From Thermoproteota archaeon (GTDB taxonomy: Archaea > Korarchaeota > Korarchaeia > Korarchaeales > Korarchaeaceae), in the NCBI GenBank assembly GCA_003661365.1, contig QMVZ01000058.1, positions 1 through 8,833 on the forward strand: a stretch of 8,833 bases of DNA, given 5' to 3'. A model generated the notes under the pieces. That model ran no database searches, was not told the origin of the DNA, and worked only from the letters and a program-made list of their open reading frames with translations. Positions within the stretch are counted from its first letter, which is position 1; each line of letters begins with the position of its first letter. A program made the position numbers and the translations under genes. Shown here in pieces: positions 1 to 6,592 of the stretch.

Positions 1-1
1 G

Positions 2-235
2 ATTTCTAAGCCTATTGGAAAATACAGCAGAAGGATATCACATGTGTTAGCGGCCAAAAAGCTCGGTTCAGCGTTGGAGAAGGTAAGATATGTGGTCTCG
101 GATATCCTATCCTGTCGCCTTTGGACCTATTGCTACTCAGCTGACAAGTACGCTTCTTGGCTTGGAAGAGCTGCAGAACCTTCTAGACAGATGTTAGGCG
201 TGATATCTTCTCAAAACTCAAGGATGAGCCTCTAA
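2..235 (+). CDS. 3' end of an unidentified gene (partial, doubtful)
   Basis: An open frame enters from the left edge and stops with TAA at 233-235, giving 77 residues with no internal stop. The first third (GKYSRRISHVLAAKKLGSAL and the helix after it) reads like the tail of a folded protein and faintly recalls the last helix of ATP-grasp enzymes such as PurD/PurK; this is only a resemblance. The remaining 40 residues (rich in Cys, Trp, Tyr and Ser) look less protein-like than another plus-strand frame over the same DNA (90-197), which reads ISYPVAFGPIATQLTS and a Leu-rich helix. A frameshift near position 90-100, or chance, could explain this. There is no internal start with a ribosome site. 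I do not recognise the gene; it may be a decayed end. Confidence 0.3.
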   Translation: MSKPIGKYSRRISHVLAAKKLGSALEKVRYVVSDILSCRLWTYCYSADKYASWLGRAAEPSRQMLGVISSQNSRMSL

Positions 236-339
236 TAAGATTAAATCATATCAGAAAGCCTATTTGAAGCAGATTTGCCTTATTTAGCTAATTTGATAGA
301 GAGGTGAAGGGAAGAGGTTTTGTTATACACCATATTATC

Positions 340-375
340 AATTGTAATATAATATATACTTATACTGTTTAGTAT
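340..375 (+). promoter_or_regulatory. TATA promoter and small inverted repeat before the AbrB-PhoU gene
   Basis: An AT-only stretch (TAATATAATATATAC, 345-359) serves as the TATA box, placing transcription start around 380, only about 10 nt before the ATG at 390. Just downstream is ATACT-GTTT-AGTAT (362-375), a 5-bp inverted repeat with a 4-bp gap, sited where a repressor would block initiation. No strong Shine-Dalgarno sequence precedes the ATG, which fits a very short leader. Positions 340-359 also match 16 of 20 bases of the inverted-repeat element found before the Mtd-like and atpI genes, though AT-richness weakens that match. Confidence 0.5.
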
Positions 376-389
376 GTGTGTGAGCTGAC

Positions 390-1418
390 ATGGAAACGAG
401 GAAGCTAATGAGGCTTGGAAGATCGTCTATAGTGATATCGCTCCCAAGAAGTTGGATTAATATGAACAAACTTAAGAAAGGAGATATCGTATCGATGGCA
501 GTACAGAGAGACGGTTCCTTGTTAGTTTTACCTGGAATCAGGAAAGAGATACCCGTTAAGAAGATCAGTCTTGTAATCAAGCAAGACGATGATGAACGCT
601 TCATTGCAAGGAAAATCATAGCTTGTTACCTGAACGGATACAGTGCTATCGAACTTATATCACCGAAATTCTTCTTAGCTAAACAGCAAAGAGTCATAAA
701 AAAGGTGATATCAAGCCTGAAAATGAGTATTATGGAAACAAGCCCTAGGAGAATTTATTTAGAGAGCCTACTTGATGAATCGAAAGTTTCCGTTTCCAGA
801 ACGTTAAGAAGGATCCACATGATAATTATTTCGATGTGCCAAGGCATCACAGATGTCCTAAGAGATTGGAACATTGAGCTTGCCAAATCCTTCTATAGCC
901 TATATGATGAGGTGGATCACTTCACCCTGCTACTCCTTAGATTGTCTAAAAAGGGTATAGAAGATCCCATGTTGACTATTGAGGTCGGTCTTGAGCCTAA
1001 AGATTGTTTGGACCTTACAATGTTAGCTTATAAGCTTGAGCGCATCGCTCATTGCTTAGCTGACATAGCTCAGCGTGTATTGCTGTTGAACAAGTTAGGC
1101 CAAAAGCTTCCGCCCTATCTTCTGGAGCCTCTTCTTGAGATGCATGAATTGGCTTGTAAACTTTACGATGAAACAATGAAGGCATATTTCTCACTTGATA
1201 TAGAGCTAGCCAATAAAGCCATAGACTCTATAGTTGAAGTGGAAAAACTAAGCCAGAAAGCTTCGGAGGCGCTGGTAAAGGAGACTAATTCTGCCGTTGT
1301 CTGTGCGTTCTGTTACATGAGGGAAAAGGTCGAAAGCATGGCGAAATATTCGGTCGATATCGCCAAGCTAGTCATAAATAGGAGTTGCTTTGCAATGGAG
1401 AAAGAGTTTGAAAAATAA
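390..1418 (+). CDS. AbrB-PhoU fusion regulator (phosphate-uptake regulator type)
   Basis: 342 residues in two parts. Residues 1-50 form an AbrB/SpoVT-type DNA-binding domain, seen in the pattern RLGRSSIVISLPRSWI followed by LKKGDIV and a LLVLPG strand. After a linker, residues about 125-335 are almost wholly helical with acidic and Lys/Arg positions spaced as in PhoU repeats (for example LYDEVDHFTLLLLRLSKKG and the matching C-terminal helix pair). This AbrB-plus-PhoU architecture is common in archaea, where it is annotated as a phosphate uptake regulator; most members have no tested function. No pst transporter genes are nearby, so a role in phosphate control rests on family membership only. 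The N-terminal domain suggests it binds DNA, possibly its own promoter, where an inverted repeat lies between TATA box and start. The ATG at 390 is chosen because it begins the AbrB strand directly. Confidence 0.85.
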   Translation: METRKLMRLGRSSIVISLPRSWINMNKLKKGDIVSMAVQRDGSLLVLPGIRKEIPVKKISLVIKQDDDERFIARKIIACYLNGYSAIELISPKFFLAKQQRVIKKVISSLKMSIMETSPRRIYLESLLDESKVSVSRTLRRIHMIIISMCQGITDVLRDWNIELAKSFYSLYDEVDHFTLLLLRLSKKGIEDPMLTIEVGLEPKDCLDLTMLAYKLERIAHCLADIAQRVLLLNKLGQKLPPYLLEPLLEMHELACKLYDETMKAYFSLDIELANKAIDSIVEVEKLSQKASEALVKETNSAVVCAFCYMREKVESMAKYSVDIAKLVINRSCFAMEKEFEK

Positions 1419-1430
1419 TGGTTTTTTCAA
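1411..1430. terminator. Overlapping ends of convergent genes with T-tracts both ways
   Basis: The plus-strand gene stops at 1418 and the minus-strand gene at 1427, leaving 8 bp. T6 at 1422-1427 lies just after the plus-strand stop, and A5 at 1411-1415 gives a U-tract to minus-strand transcripts. Archaeal termination often needs only T-rich tracts, so this short stretch could serve both directions. There is no strong hairpin. Confidence 0.3.
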
Positions 1431-2941
1431 TCATCCCTTTTTGAAGGGGAAATCTTAACCTTCTTAATGGCACTCTCAGCCATCTCTGACATCAAAGGGT
1501 AATCTAAAGTACTCCTTCTGTTTAGCCTTATGCTGCGGAGTAATTCCACTAATGTACTATCTCTTGCCCTTCTTAGCGCGAGACCTCCTAGTCCATAGAT
1601 CCCTGGTATAATTTCTTTCATGTCATCATCAGCTTCTAGCCCCTCCACATTGGTGGGCGAACTAGTAGACACATCAACTATGATGGTAAAGAATCTGAGT
1701 CTTCGCAACATCCCTAGGGTTATCCTGTTCTCTAGAGGAACCGTTATGAAGACTATATTAGATTTTCTGAGAACCTCCAACTGGTCCTCGGTTGTAGGAG
1801 CCAAGATACTCTCAATGAAAGCCATGTACTTAGTCAAATGAGAGGGCTCCTCTGTTTCAGGATCAACGTTAGGACATGGGTTAACCAACGTCACTTGACA
1901 CCCCAGTTTATACAAGAGGATTGCAACGATCTTTGCTGTAATATCATTCCCGAAAACAGCACATCTCCTTCCTATTAATTTATTAAACCTCCTTTCACTC
2001 AGAAAATCCTTAACTTTTGCCACCATTGAGACTGCTGTTGTATATTTTCCTCCAGGATCCAGCACAATTGGAACTTGATTGAGTGTCTGATTTAAGACCT
2101 CTAGGAATTTGCTGGCTTCCATCATATTGCGGGCACACACCAATATACAAGTGCGCTCAGATCCATTGGATCCATCCAATGTTACCCTCGCAATCACTTG
2201 CTCGATATCTTTAGGCGTTAGGTTGTTGTAAGAGAAAACTATATCGAATCCAGCCTCGTATCCCAAGCGAGTTATGGGTTCTTCAACCCCATCTGCTCCA
2301 AGGATGAGTAATATGTAAGGTGGCTTGAGGAAAGACAAGGTGTAAGGAGTATTCCCAGCCATGCCCTTAACTACGGCACAGATGTTCTTCCTCAAGGTCT
2401 TCGAGCGAATGATCATTTGGCTTTGTGAGCTAGCAGGCCTTTTTTGTAGCCTGGCAATTGATACATCGGCACCTAGAGAGTCAAAGAGGATTGCGAGATC
2501 TTCAACGAACTCCGTATCACATAAATACATGCATCTAACCTCGTCTTTTTTGATAGAACAAGCATAATCTAGAGTTGATCCTCTCCTCGGGATAAAGGGC
2601 ACACCCAGTTCTAAGAACAATTTGCTAAAGACGTTCTTATCAAAGAATTCTTCCTCTGTTCTCGTCCCAATGTCCTCGGTTGCGAAGTCCGGTTTGAACC
2701 TTTTGGCCAAGGTGAAAATCAAATTTTCAAGTTCTGAAAGAGTTTCCAGTGAATTAGAGTCCCCAGAGGCCTCTTCTTGGGTCTGCTCAGAAATTATGGG
2801 GTTTTTGAAGCCTTTATCAATGATTAAAACCCTCAATTTCTTGTCTTTGAGAGGCTTAAAAATGTCTATGGGATCTAATCTCTTATCTAGGATTAGGAAG
2901 CCTATCTTAAAGCTCTCTGGAGCAGCGCTAAAGTTTTTCAT
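1427..2941 (-). CDS. Divergent MtdA/MtdB-like protein with unassigned N-terminal region
   Basis: 504 residues, starting at the ATG closest to a TATA box 25 bp away; there is no ribosome site, so the mRNA is probably leaderless. Residues about 205-472 follow the order of NAD(P)-dependent methylene-tetrahydromethanopterin dehydrogenases (MtdA/MtdB): AGFDIVFSYNNLTPKDI (230-246) for the family's AGAD-x-V-x-x-Y-x-x-VTPDNV, VLDPGGKYTTA (293-303) for LDSNGSNTTA, a Rossmann strand-helix (326-353), and YGLGGLALRRAR (449-460) for GALGIGGLK. The Rossmann glycine motif GTGPVG is replaced by GNDITA (331-336), so cofactor binding may be changed or lost. Residues 1-200 match nothing I know; they contain KPDFATEDIGTRTEEEFF (83-100). 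MtdA/B proteins are about 290 residues, so this is much longer. It is divergently transcribed from atpI across a mirror-image promoter. It could be a C1-pathway enzyme, a regulator or a repurposed fold; MtdA-like ancestry is likely, activity unproven. Confidence 0.6.
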   Translation of the reverse strand: MKNFSAAPESFKIGFLILDKRLDPIDIFKPLKDKKLRVLIIDKGFKNPIISEQTQEEASGDSNSLETLSELENLIFTLAKRFKPDFATEDIGTRTEEEFFDKNVFSKLFLELGVPFIPRRGSTLDYACSIKKDEVRCMYLCDTEFVEDLAILFDSLGADVSIARLQKRPASSQSQMIIRSKTLRKNICAVVKGMAGNTPYTLSFLKPPYILLILGADGVEEPITRLGYEAGFDIVFSYNNLTPKDIEQVIARVTLDGSNGSERTCILVCARNMMEASKFLEVLNQTLNQVPIVLDPGGKYTTAVSMVAKVKDFLSERRFNKLIGRRCAVFGNDITAKIVAILLYKLGCQVTLVNPCPNVDPETEEPSHLTKYMAFIESILAPTTEDQLEVLRKSNIVFITVPLENRITLGMLRRLRFFTIIVDVSTSSPTNVEGLEADDDMKEIIPGIYGLGGLALRRARDSTLVELLRSIRLNRRSTLDYPLMSEMAESAIKKVKISPSKRDD

Positions 2942-2965
2942 TTCAAGATAACATGCTTTTGAATT

Positions 2966-2976
2966 GTATATATATA
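2966..2976 (-). promoter_or_regulatory. TATA box of the Mtd-like gene
   Basis: On the minus strand this reads TATATATATAC, centred about 30 bp before the ATG at 2941. Transcription would start within a few bases of the start codon. The sequence right before the ATG (GTTATCTTGAA) has no Shine-Dalgarno match, in keeping with a leaderless message. Confidence 0.5.
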
Positions 2977-2977
2977 G

Positions 2978-2997
2978 TGTCGTAATGTTATATATAC
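2978..2997 (+). repeat. Left arm of a 20-bp inverted repeat flanking the divergent promoters
   Basis: TGTCGTAATGTTATATATAC here is the reverse complement of 3114-3133 with one mismatch (19/20). The arm sits just upstream of the TATA box of the minus-strand Mtd-like gene, 37 bp from its ATG. Its placement relative to that start mirrors the right arm's placement before atpI. Confidence 0.75.
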
Positions 2998-3081
2998 GCT
3001 ATGATAAGCTATATACAAAAAAGACGAAATATACAAGAATTCTGGGACATTATCCCTGGCTATCTCTTTGGATTTTAAGAT

Positions 3082-3111
3082 ATTGTATGATATTGCATAA
3101 TACTGTATGTT
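3082..3111 (+). repeat. Three phased 10-bp direct repeats upstream of the atpI promoter
   Basis: ATTGTATGAT, ATTGCATAAT and ACTGTATGTT follow one another without gaps (consensus A-Y-TG-Y-AT-R-W-T). A 10-bp period puts each unit on the same face of the helix, as in cooperative operator arrays or bent DNA. The array ends 3 bp before the right arm of the inverted repeat. On the other side, two weaker 10-bp units beginning GCTAT (2998-3017) adjoin the left arm. Confidence 0.5.
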
Positions 3112-3113
3112 AG

Positions 3114-3133
3114 GTATATATAATATTACGACA
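3114..3133 (-). repeat. Right arm of the 20-bp inverted repeat, before atpI
   Basis: Read on the minus strand this is TGTCGTAATATTATATATAC, matching 2978-2997 at 19 of 20 bases. It directly precedes the atpI TATA box. The arms are 116 bp apart, too far for a simple hairpin, so two copies of a protein-binding site in mirror orientation is the better reading. Confidence 0.75.
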
Positions 3134-3143
3134 GAATATATAC
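3134..3143 (+). promoter_or_regulatory. TATA box of atpI
   Basis: GAATATATAC lies about 26 bp before position 3165, the expected transcription start. That leaves a leader of roughly 12-18 nt before the likely atpI start codons at 3178 or 3184, containing GGAGATCA (3168-3175), a partial Shine-Dalgarno match. Confidence 0.45.
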
Positions 3144-3183
3144 GTGAAAAGACTGTCTTCGTTTCTTGGAGATCAGATTGAGG

Positions 3184-5334
3184 ATGAAACTACAGCTAAC
3201 TAAAACCCTAGAAGCAATTCCTACTAAGAGATTTCGGGTTTATACGGCTAAATGGAATAGAGAAAGACTTTTAGACGCTATCCTCGATTTTGGTGAAGTA
3301 GAACTCTCGGAAATGAATGAACCCGGTTTCAAAAGGAGGAAAATATCTCGGGATTGCATAGATCCAAGAACTCGTAGGGAAGTTCTAGCAGAACTCAGAA
3401 AAATCGAGAAACTCTTTGGATCCTTGCCTCGAGTGAATTTTGAAGAGAACTCAAAGATACCTATTTACAGCAATGAAGAACTGAGGGAAATACTGAGGGA
3501 GACAAGAAAAAGGGCAGAATTTCTTCTCATGTTAAAAGACAAAAAATTGGCTGAAAAGAAGTTGAAGGAGCTTGAGAACCTGAAGGCTGAGCTCCTTAAA
3601 CTTGAAGACAGGATATTTTCCTCTCTCAGTTCCCGCTCCGATCTTAAGGGTAAATCATGTGAAAAGTCATACACTAAGATCTTCAGAGTCCTCTGTAAGT
3701 TAGATATCCATTTCAGACAACTTTTTGAGCTAGCTTTTGCGGCTAAAAGGGCAAAAGCAGACCCAATTCGCGTTCAAAGAATCTTAGAAAAGGCAACCAA
3801 AATTGCTGAGTCTGTCAAAAGGAAATTAGAGGATCTAGATATCGAAAAGACTATCTTCAATCAGATTGAATTAAAGCTAAATGAGATATTGGATTGCCTT
3901 AAAAAACTCCAAAAGCTGGTCCAGAGCGAGAAAGAGAAGGAAAGCTCCTTGCTGGGGGAAGAATTGGAACGCCTCTTAGTTTCTATTCAAGAGTTGAGAG
4001 AACTACTAGCAGATACGGGAAACAGCCTTCTTACTAAGGATGTACTTTATCCTTTGGAGGAAGTCGTTTCAAAATATGTAGAGGAGGCAAGGCCTCTTCT
4101 AGAGAAGAAGAGGAAGCTAGAGGAAGAGATCTCGTTCTTCAAGAAGTTTAAAACGAATGAAGAGGAAGCTAGAAGGCTTGAAAGAGAGTTTTGGGATCTG
4201 GTAAAAAGGTTAGTAGCTAGCTCTATGATTCCATGCAGAGGTGAGCTCTCTCAGTTCATATATGAAAGTGATAACAACATTGCAGTATCTGGGTGGGTAC
4301 CAGAGACTTTAGTAGATAGCCTTGAAAGGCACCTAAAGTCTAGATTGGGTGAGATGGTCGATTTCAGGGTAACTGAAGAAGAAGGGCCTTCGTACATAGA
4401 GTTACCTTCTATGATACGCCCCTTTAGCTTGCTTACACACAAAATGATGGGATATCCTAAAGGAGGGCAGCTGGATCCCACCTTCCTAGTATCCATTTTC
4501 TTCCCAATAATGTTCGGAATTATGTTCGGCGACATAGGTCAAGGGCTGACGTTATTGGTCTTTGGACTTATTCTCAAGAGAAGAGGTGGCCGTCTCAAGG
4601 ATATTGGGCAAATTCTGGTACCAATGGGAGTTTGCTCCACAATTGTTGGATTCCTATATGGTGAGATGTTTCTCAAAGAGATATACGATCCAATTCTCTT
4701 CTCTCCAGTCCATGAACCAATTAAGGTAATGGCTTTGGCTGTTTTATTCGGCCTAATACATCTAAATGTAGCTTTTGCTGCAAATATCACTAACAAAGTC
4801 CTTGGAGGGGAGTATTTGTCGATTCTCAGCTATGGTGGGATACTTACCCTAATGATGTACGATTTTGCTGCATTAGCAGCCTACAAGAACGGAGGAGATG
4901 TCATAGCAACTTTTTCCGATCCTTTGTTTATGGTTGCGTCCATCATATTCTTTGCATCTACGATTGCAATATTGCTTGTAGCGAAGCTAAGGGGACATGG
5001 GACCATGGAAGGATTCATGGAAGTTATAGAAGGCGTTATTGAAGCAGTAATAGGTCTCTTGGCCAATACCCTGTCATACCTTAGGCTTGCTGGTTTCGCA
5101 ATCTCACACGCTGCGTTTGGTATGATGGTTAGCGCTATAGTCGGAGAGGAGTCTGGGATTTCCCCTAGCTTCATAATGGTTATGTTCTTAATGAATATGT
5201 TAGCAATGGGGTTAGAGGGTATAATAGCATTCATACAGGCAACTAGGCTGACACTCTATGAGTTTCTCACGAAGTTCTTTAAGCCTGAAGGACGTTTAAT
5301 GAGACCAGTTTCAGTTCAGTTTCAGGTACCCTAA
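3184..5334 (+). CDS. atpI: A/V-type ATP synthase subunit I (a-subunit)
   Basis: Membrane stator subunit of the archaeal A-type ATP synthase; with the proteolipid ring it forms the two ion half-channels. Counting from ATG 3184 (716 residues), 1-430 is cytosolic, with Lys/Glu-rich coiled coil over about 60-370, and 434-690 is membrane-embedded with repeated hydrophobic spans. Diagnostic residues: FGDIGQG around D450, the family's GDxGxG loop; YLRLAGFAISHA with Arg634, equivalent to the essential arginine of yeast Vph1 TM7; and ATRLTLYEF with Arg688, matching the second conserved arginine. In-frame alternatives are TTG 3178 (6-nt spacer from GGAG 3168-3171) and TTG 3166, which would be leaderless; all add only a few residues. 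No other ATP synthase genes lie in the window, so the usual operon is split. It shares its promoter region with the divergent Mtd-like gene. Confidence 0.95.
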   Translation: MKLQLTKTLEAIPTKRFRVYTAKWNRERLLDAILDFGEVELSEMNEPGFKRRKISRDCIDPRTRREVLAELRKIEKLFGSLPRVNFEENSKIPIYSNEELREILRETRKRAEFLLMLKDKKLAEKKLKELENLKAELLKLEDRIFSSLSSRSDLKGKSCEKSYTKIFRVLCKLDIHFRQLFELAFAAKRAKADPIRVQRILEKATKIAESVKRKLEDLDIEKTIFNQIELKLNEILDCLKKLQKLVQSEKEKESSLLGEELERLLVSIQELRELLADTGNSLLTKDVLYPLEEVVSKYVEEARPLLEKKRKLEEEISFFKKFKTNEEEARRLEREFWDLVKRLVASSMIPCRGELSQFIYESDNNIAVSGWVPETLVDSLERHLKSRLGEMVDFRVTEEEGPSYIELPSMIRPFSLLTHKMMGYPKGGQLDPTFLVSIFFPIMFGIMFGDIGQGLTLLVFGLILKRRGGRLKDIGQILVPMGVCSTIVGFLYGEMFLKEIYDPILFSPVHEPIKVMALAVLFGLIHLNVAFAANITNKVLGGEYLSILSYGGILTLMMYDFAALAAYKNGGDVIATFSDPLFMVASIIFFASTIAILLVAKLRGHGTMEGFMEVIEGVIEAVIGLLANTLSYLRLAGFAISHAAFGMMVSAIVGEESGISPSFIMVMFLMNMLAMGLEGIIAFIQATRLTLYEFLTKFFKPEGRLMRPVSVQFQVP

Positions 5335-5347
5335 ATAGGTGCGATAT

Positions 5348-5353
5348 GAGGGG
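5348..5353 (+). promoter_or_regulatory. Ribosome binding site for the 138-residue gene
   Basis: GAGGGG, continuing AT, matches 7 of 8 bases of the archaeal Shine-Dalgarno GAGGTGAT and ends 5 bp before the ATG at 5359. With only 24 bp between the atpI stop and this start, and no TATA box between, translation from a shared mRNA with atpI is likely. Confidence 0.6.
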
Positions 5354-5358
5354 ATAAA

Positions 5359-5775
5359 ATGAGTTTATTCGGAGCGTGTAAATACCAAACACCTGACGGG
5401 AAGACTGGTTTACAGTTCTCCTTAGGAAATTTCCCATCGGGCAAAGCAGTCATCTCAGTAGATTGTTACTCTGCTGAACATCCCGAACACGGAAAGGTTA
5501 CTGTGGTAGTAACCTCTGTAGAGGATAAACGTGATTTCTCACTGTATTATCTTATTGAAATATTCGGCAACCCTGGAGAAGTTGTAAAGGACGTTCTAAG
5601 AGATCTTATTACTATCGAATCGCGATTGTACCTTTTCCATATTAGATTTAGACCTATAGGGGAATACTCGCCCACAAAAAATGTCTTAGAATCTATAGGA
5701 TTAAGGAATGTGAAACGACTTGCGGCTCTCCGAAATCCTGATGGTACCTATAGTCTCAGACCATCTCCTGAGTAA
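5359..5775 (+). CDS. Unrecognised 138-residue soluble protein downstream of atpI
   Basis: I do not recognise this protein. It has no signal peptide or membrane span. The N-terminal half is rich in beta-type sequence (GLQFSLGNFPSGKAVISVD, then KVTVVVTSVEDKRDFSLYYL); a helix follows (GEVVKDVLRDLITIESRLYL), then a basic stretch ending RNPDGTYSLRPSPE. Two cysteines (residues 7 and 36) show no metal-binding spacing. It does not resemble ATP synthase subunits H, K, E, C or F. The strong ribosome site and 24-bp spacing from atpI indicate co-transcription, but this does not prove a role in the synthase. Its last 75 bases overlap, on the other strand, the out-of-family tail of the broken nucleotidyltransferase reading frame. 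Codon use resembles atpI, supporting a real gene. Confidence 0.7.
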   Translation: MSLFGACKYQTPDGKTGLQFSLGNFPSGKAVISVDCYSAEHPEHGKVTVVVTSVEDKRDFSLYYLIEIFGNPGEVVKDVLRDLITIESRLYLFHIRFRPIGEYSPTKNVLESIGLRNVKRLAALRNPDGTYSLRPSPE

Positions 5776-6123
5776 ATATGGACGTTTTACCGTTTCTGAT
5801 CTCCTTCTTGATGATTTTGTAGAAGAGTAAAGAGGAGAGCAGTTCTTAATAGCACTTAGCGCGCGCGGAACTCCATTAACGTCTTCGGTGTATACGTCGA
5901 CCTTAAACCCTCCGGGGGAGTACAACGTTTCCTTCACGAGCCTGAAGCCCCTCCTCTCCAGGTACTCAAGGGTGGTGCCAGAGGTCAGAGCCATGTCTAT
6001 GTCCTTGGTGCTCCTATACTTCCACCCGAGGTAGCCCAAGACCGCTATAGCCCCGACAAAGGCTACCCTGCCCCCGAGCAGCTTAGCCACCCTCTCAACC
6101 TTATTCCTAAGTAGAGCGGACAA
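5701..6123 (-). pseudogene. Truncated nucleotidyltransferase (AbiEii/MNT-like toxin remnant)
   Basis: Begins at TTG 6123, the only usable start (a TGA lies five codons upstream), preceded by GAGGGGGAT. Residues 1-86 are a clear minimal nucleotidyltransferase core: GGRVAFVGAIAVLGYLGW, then STKDIDMAL with the Asp41-x-Asp43 metal pair, then GFKVDVYTEDVNGVP with the third acid Asp76. After Pro86, near 5862-5867, family sequence stops and the frame runs on through AT-rich DNA into a Ser/Arg-rich tail of 54 residues, partly antisense to the neighbouring gene. The helical C-terminal domain of AbiEii/DUF1814-type enzymes is missing. The core is GC-rich and the tail is not, so the break looks like a recombination joint. 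It overlaps the upstream antitoxin-like remnant by 17 bp. In the AbiE family the enzyme is a toxin; this fragment is probably inactive. A small MNT-type protein is the alternative. Confidence 0.65.
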
Positions 6124-6592
6124 GCCCCATCCCCCTCATGTCCTCCAGGACCTTCCTAACGGTTCTTGCCTCGTAAAGGCCGCGAACCCTCACCTCCTCC
6201 GGGTACAGGAGCTCTATGGCTATGGCATCTAGGACGCTCCTCCCTCCCCTGGCCAGACAGTCGAGGTGGACCCTTGCGATGCCGTCCAGCTCACCGTATG
6301 GCTTTAGAAGGACCAAGTTCGCCTCCTCCGGCTCGGCATCAACGAAGCCCCTCCTTCTAAGCCCTGCAAGCGCTTCTTTGAAGTCCTCTGGGTATACATA
6401 TAGTGTCCTTGGCTCTTGGTACTTGGTAAGCTCGTAAGCCGCGTAGTCTAGGGTGACGAAGCCCTTGACCAGTCCCTTCCCGCTTACTTCCCCCCTCAGG
6501 TAGACAGCTTCCTTAAGGGATCTGAGAGAGGGAAGGAGGTGTTTAATGACGTTTATCGGCTGAAAAACGCAGTCCCTTAAGATGAGCCACTT
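6107..6592 (-). pseudogene. 5'-truncated partner of the nucleotidyltransferase (AbiEi-like antitoxin remnant)
   Basis: The frame is open from a stop at 6593-6595 down to TAG at 6107-6109 (161 codons), yet it has no ATG or GTG and only one TTG, at 6316, which would give a 69-residue fragment. The translation looks real throughout: SLKEAVYLRGEVSGKG, LYVYPEDFKEALAGLRRRGF, RVHLDCLARGGRSVLDAIAI. It is GC-rich like the gene after it, which it overlaps by 17 bp. A regulator-like protein directly before an AbiEii-type nucleotidyltransferase is the standard order of type IV AbiEi/AbiEii modules, where AbiEi has an N-terminal winged helix and a C-terminal antitoxin domain. Here the N-terminal part would lie beyond 6592, where the next module's promoter now begins, so it appears cut off. 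The AbiEi identity is inferred from context and overall look, not from a firm motif. Confidence 0.5.

Noticed and set aside
338..619. 93-codon minus-strand frame over the start of the AbrB-PhoU gene
   Set aside because: It is antisense to a clear AbrB domain, with a Ser/Leu-rich shadow composition and no promoter.
1435..1448. CCCTT-TTTG-AAGGG hairpin near the convergent gene ends
   Set aside because: The stem is only 5 bp, lies inside the coding end of the minus-strand gene, and is not followed by a T-tract in the right place.
4251..5234. Several 85-117-codon open frames antisense to atpI
   Set aside because: They are shadows of atpI: no ribosome sites or promoters, Ser/Pro/Ile-rich translations and full overlap with a conserved gene.
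6166..6437. Plus-strand frames of 64 and 73 codons over the GC-rich segment
   Set aside because: They are Pro/Ser/Arg-rich antisense readings of the minus-strand antitoxin-like remnant, which has far more protein-like sequence.
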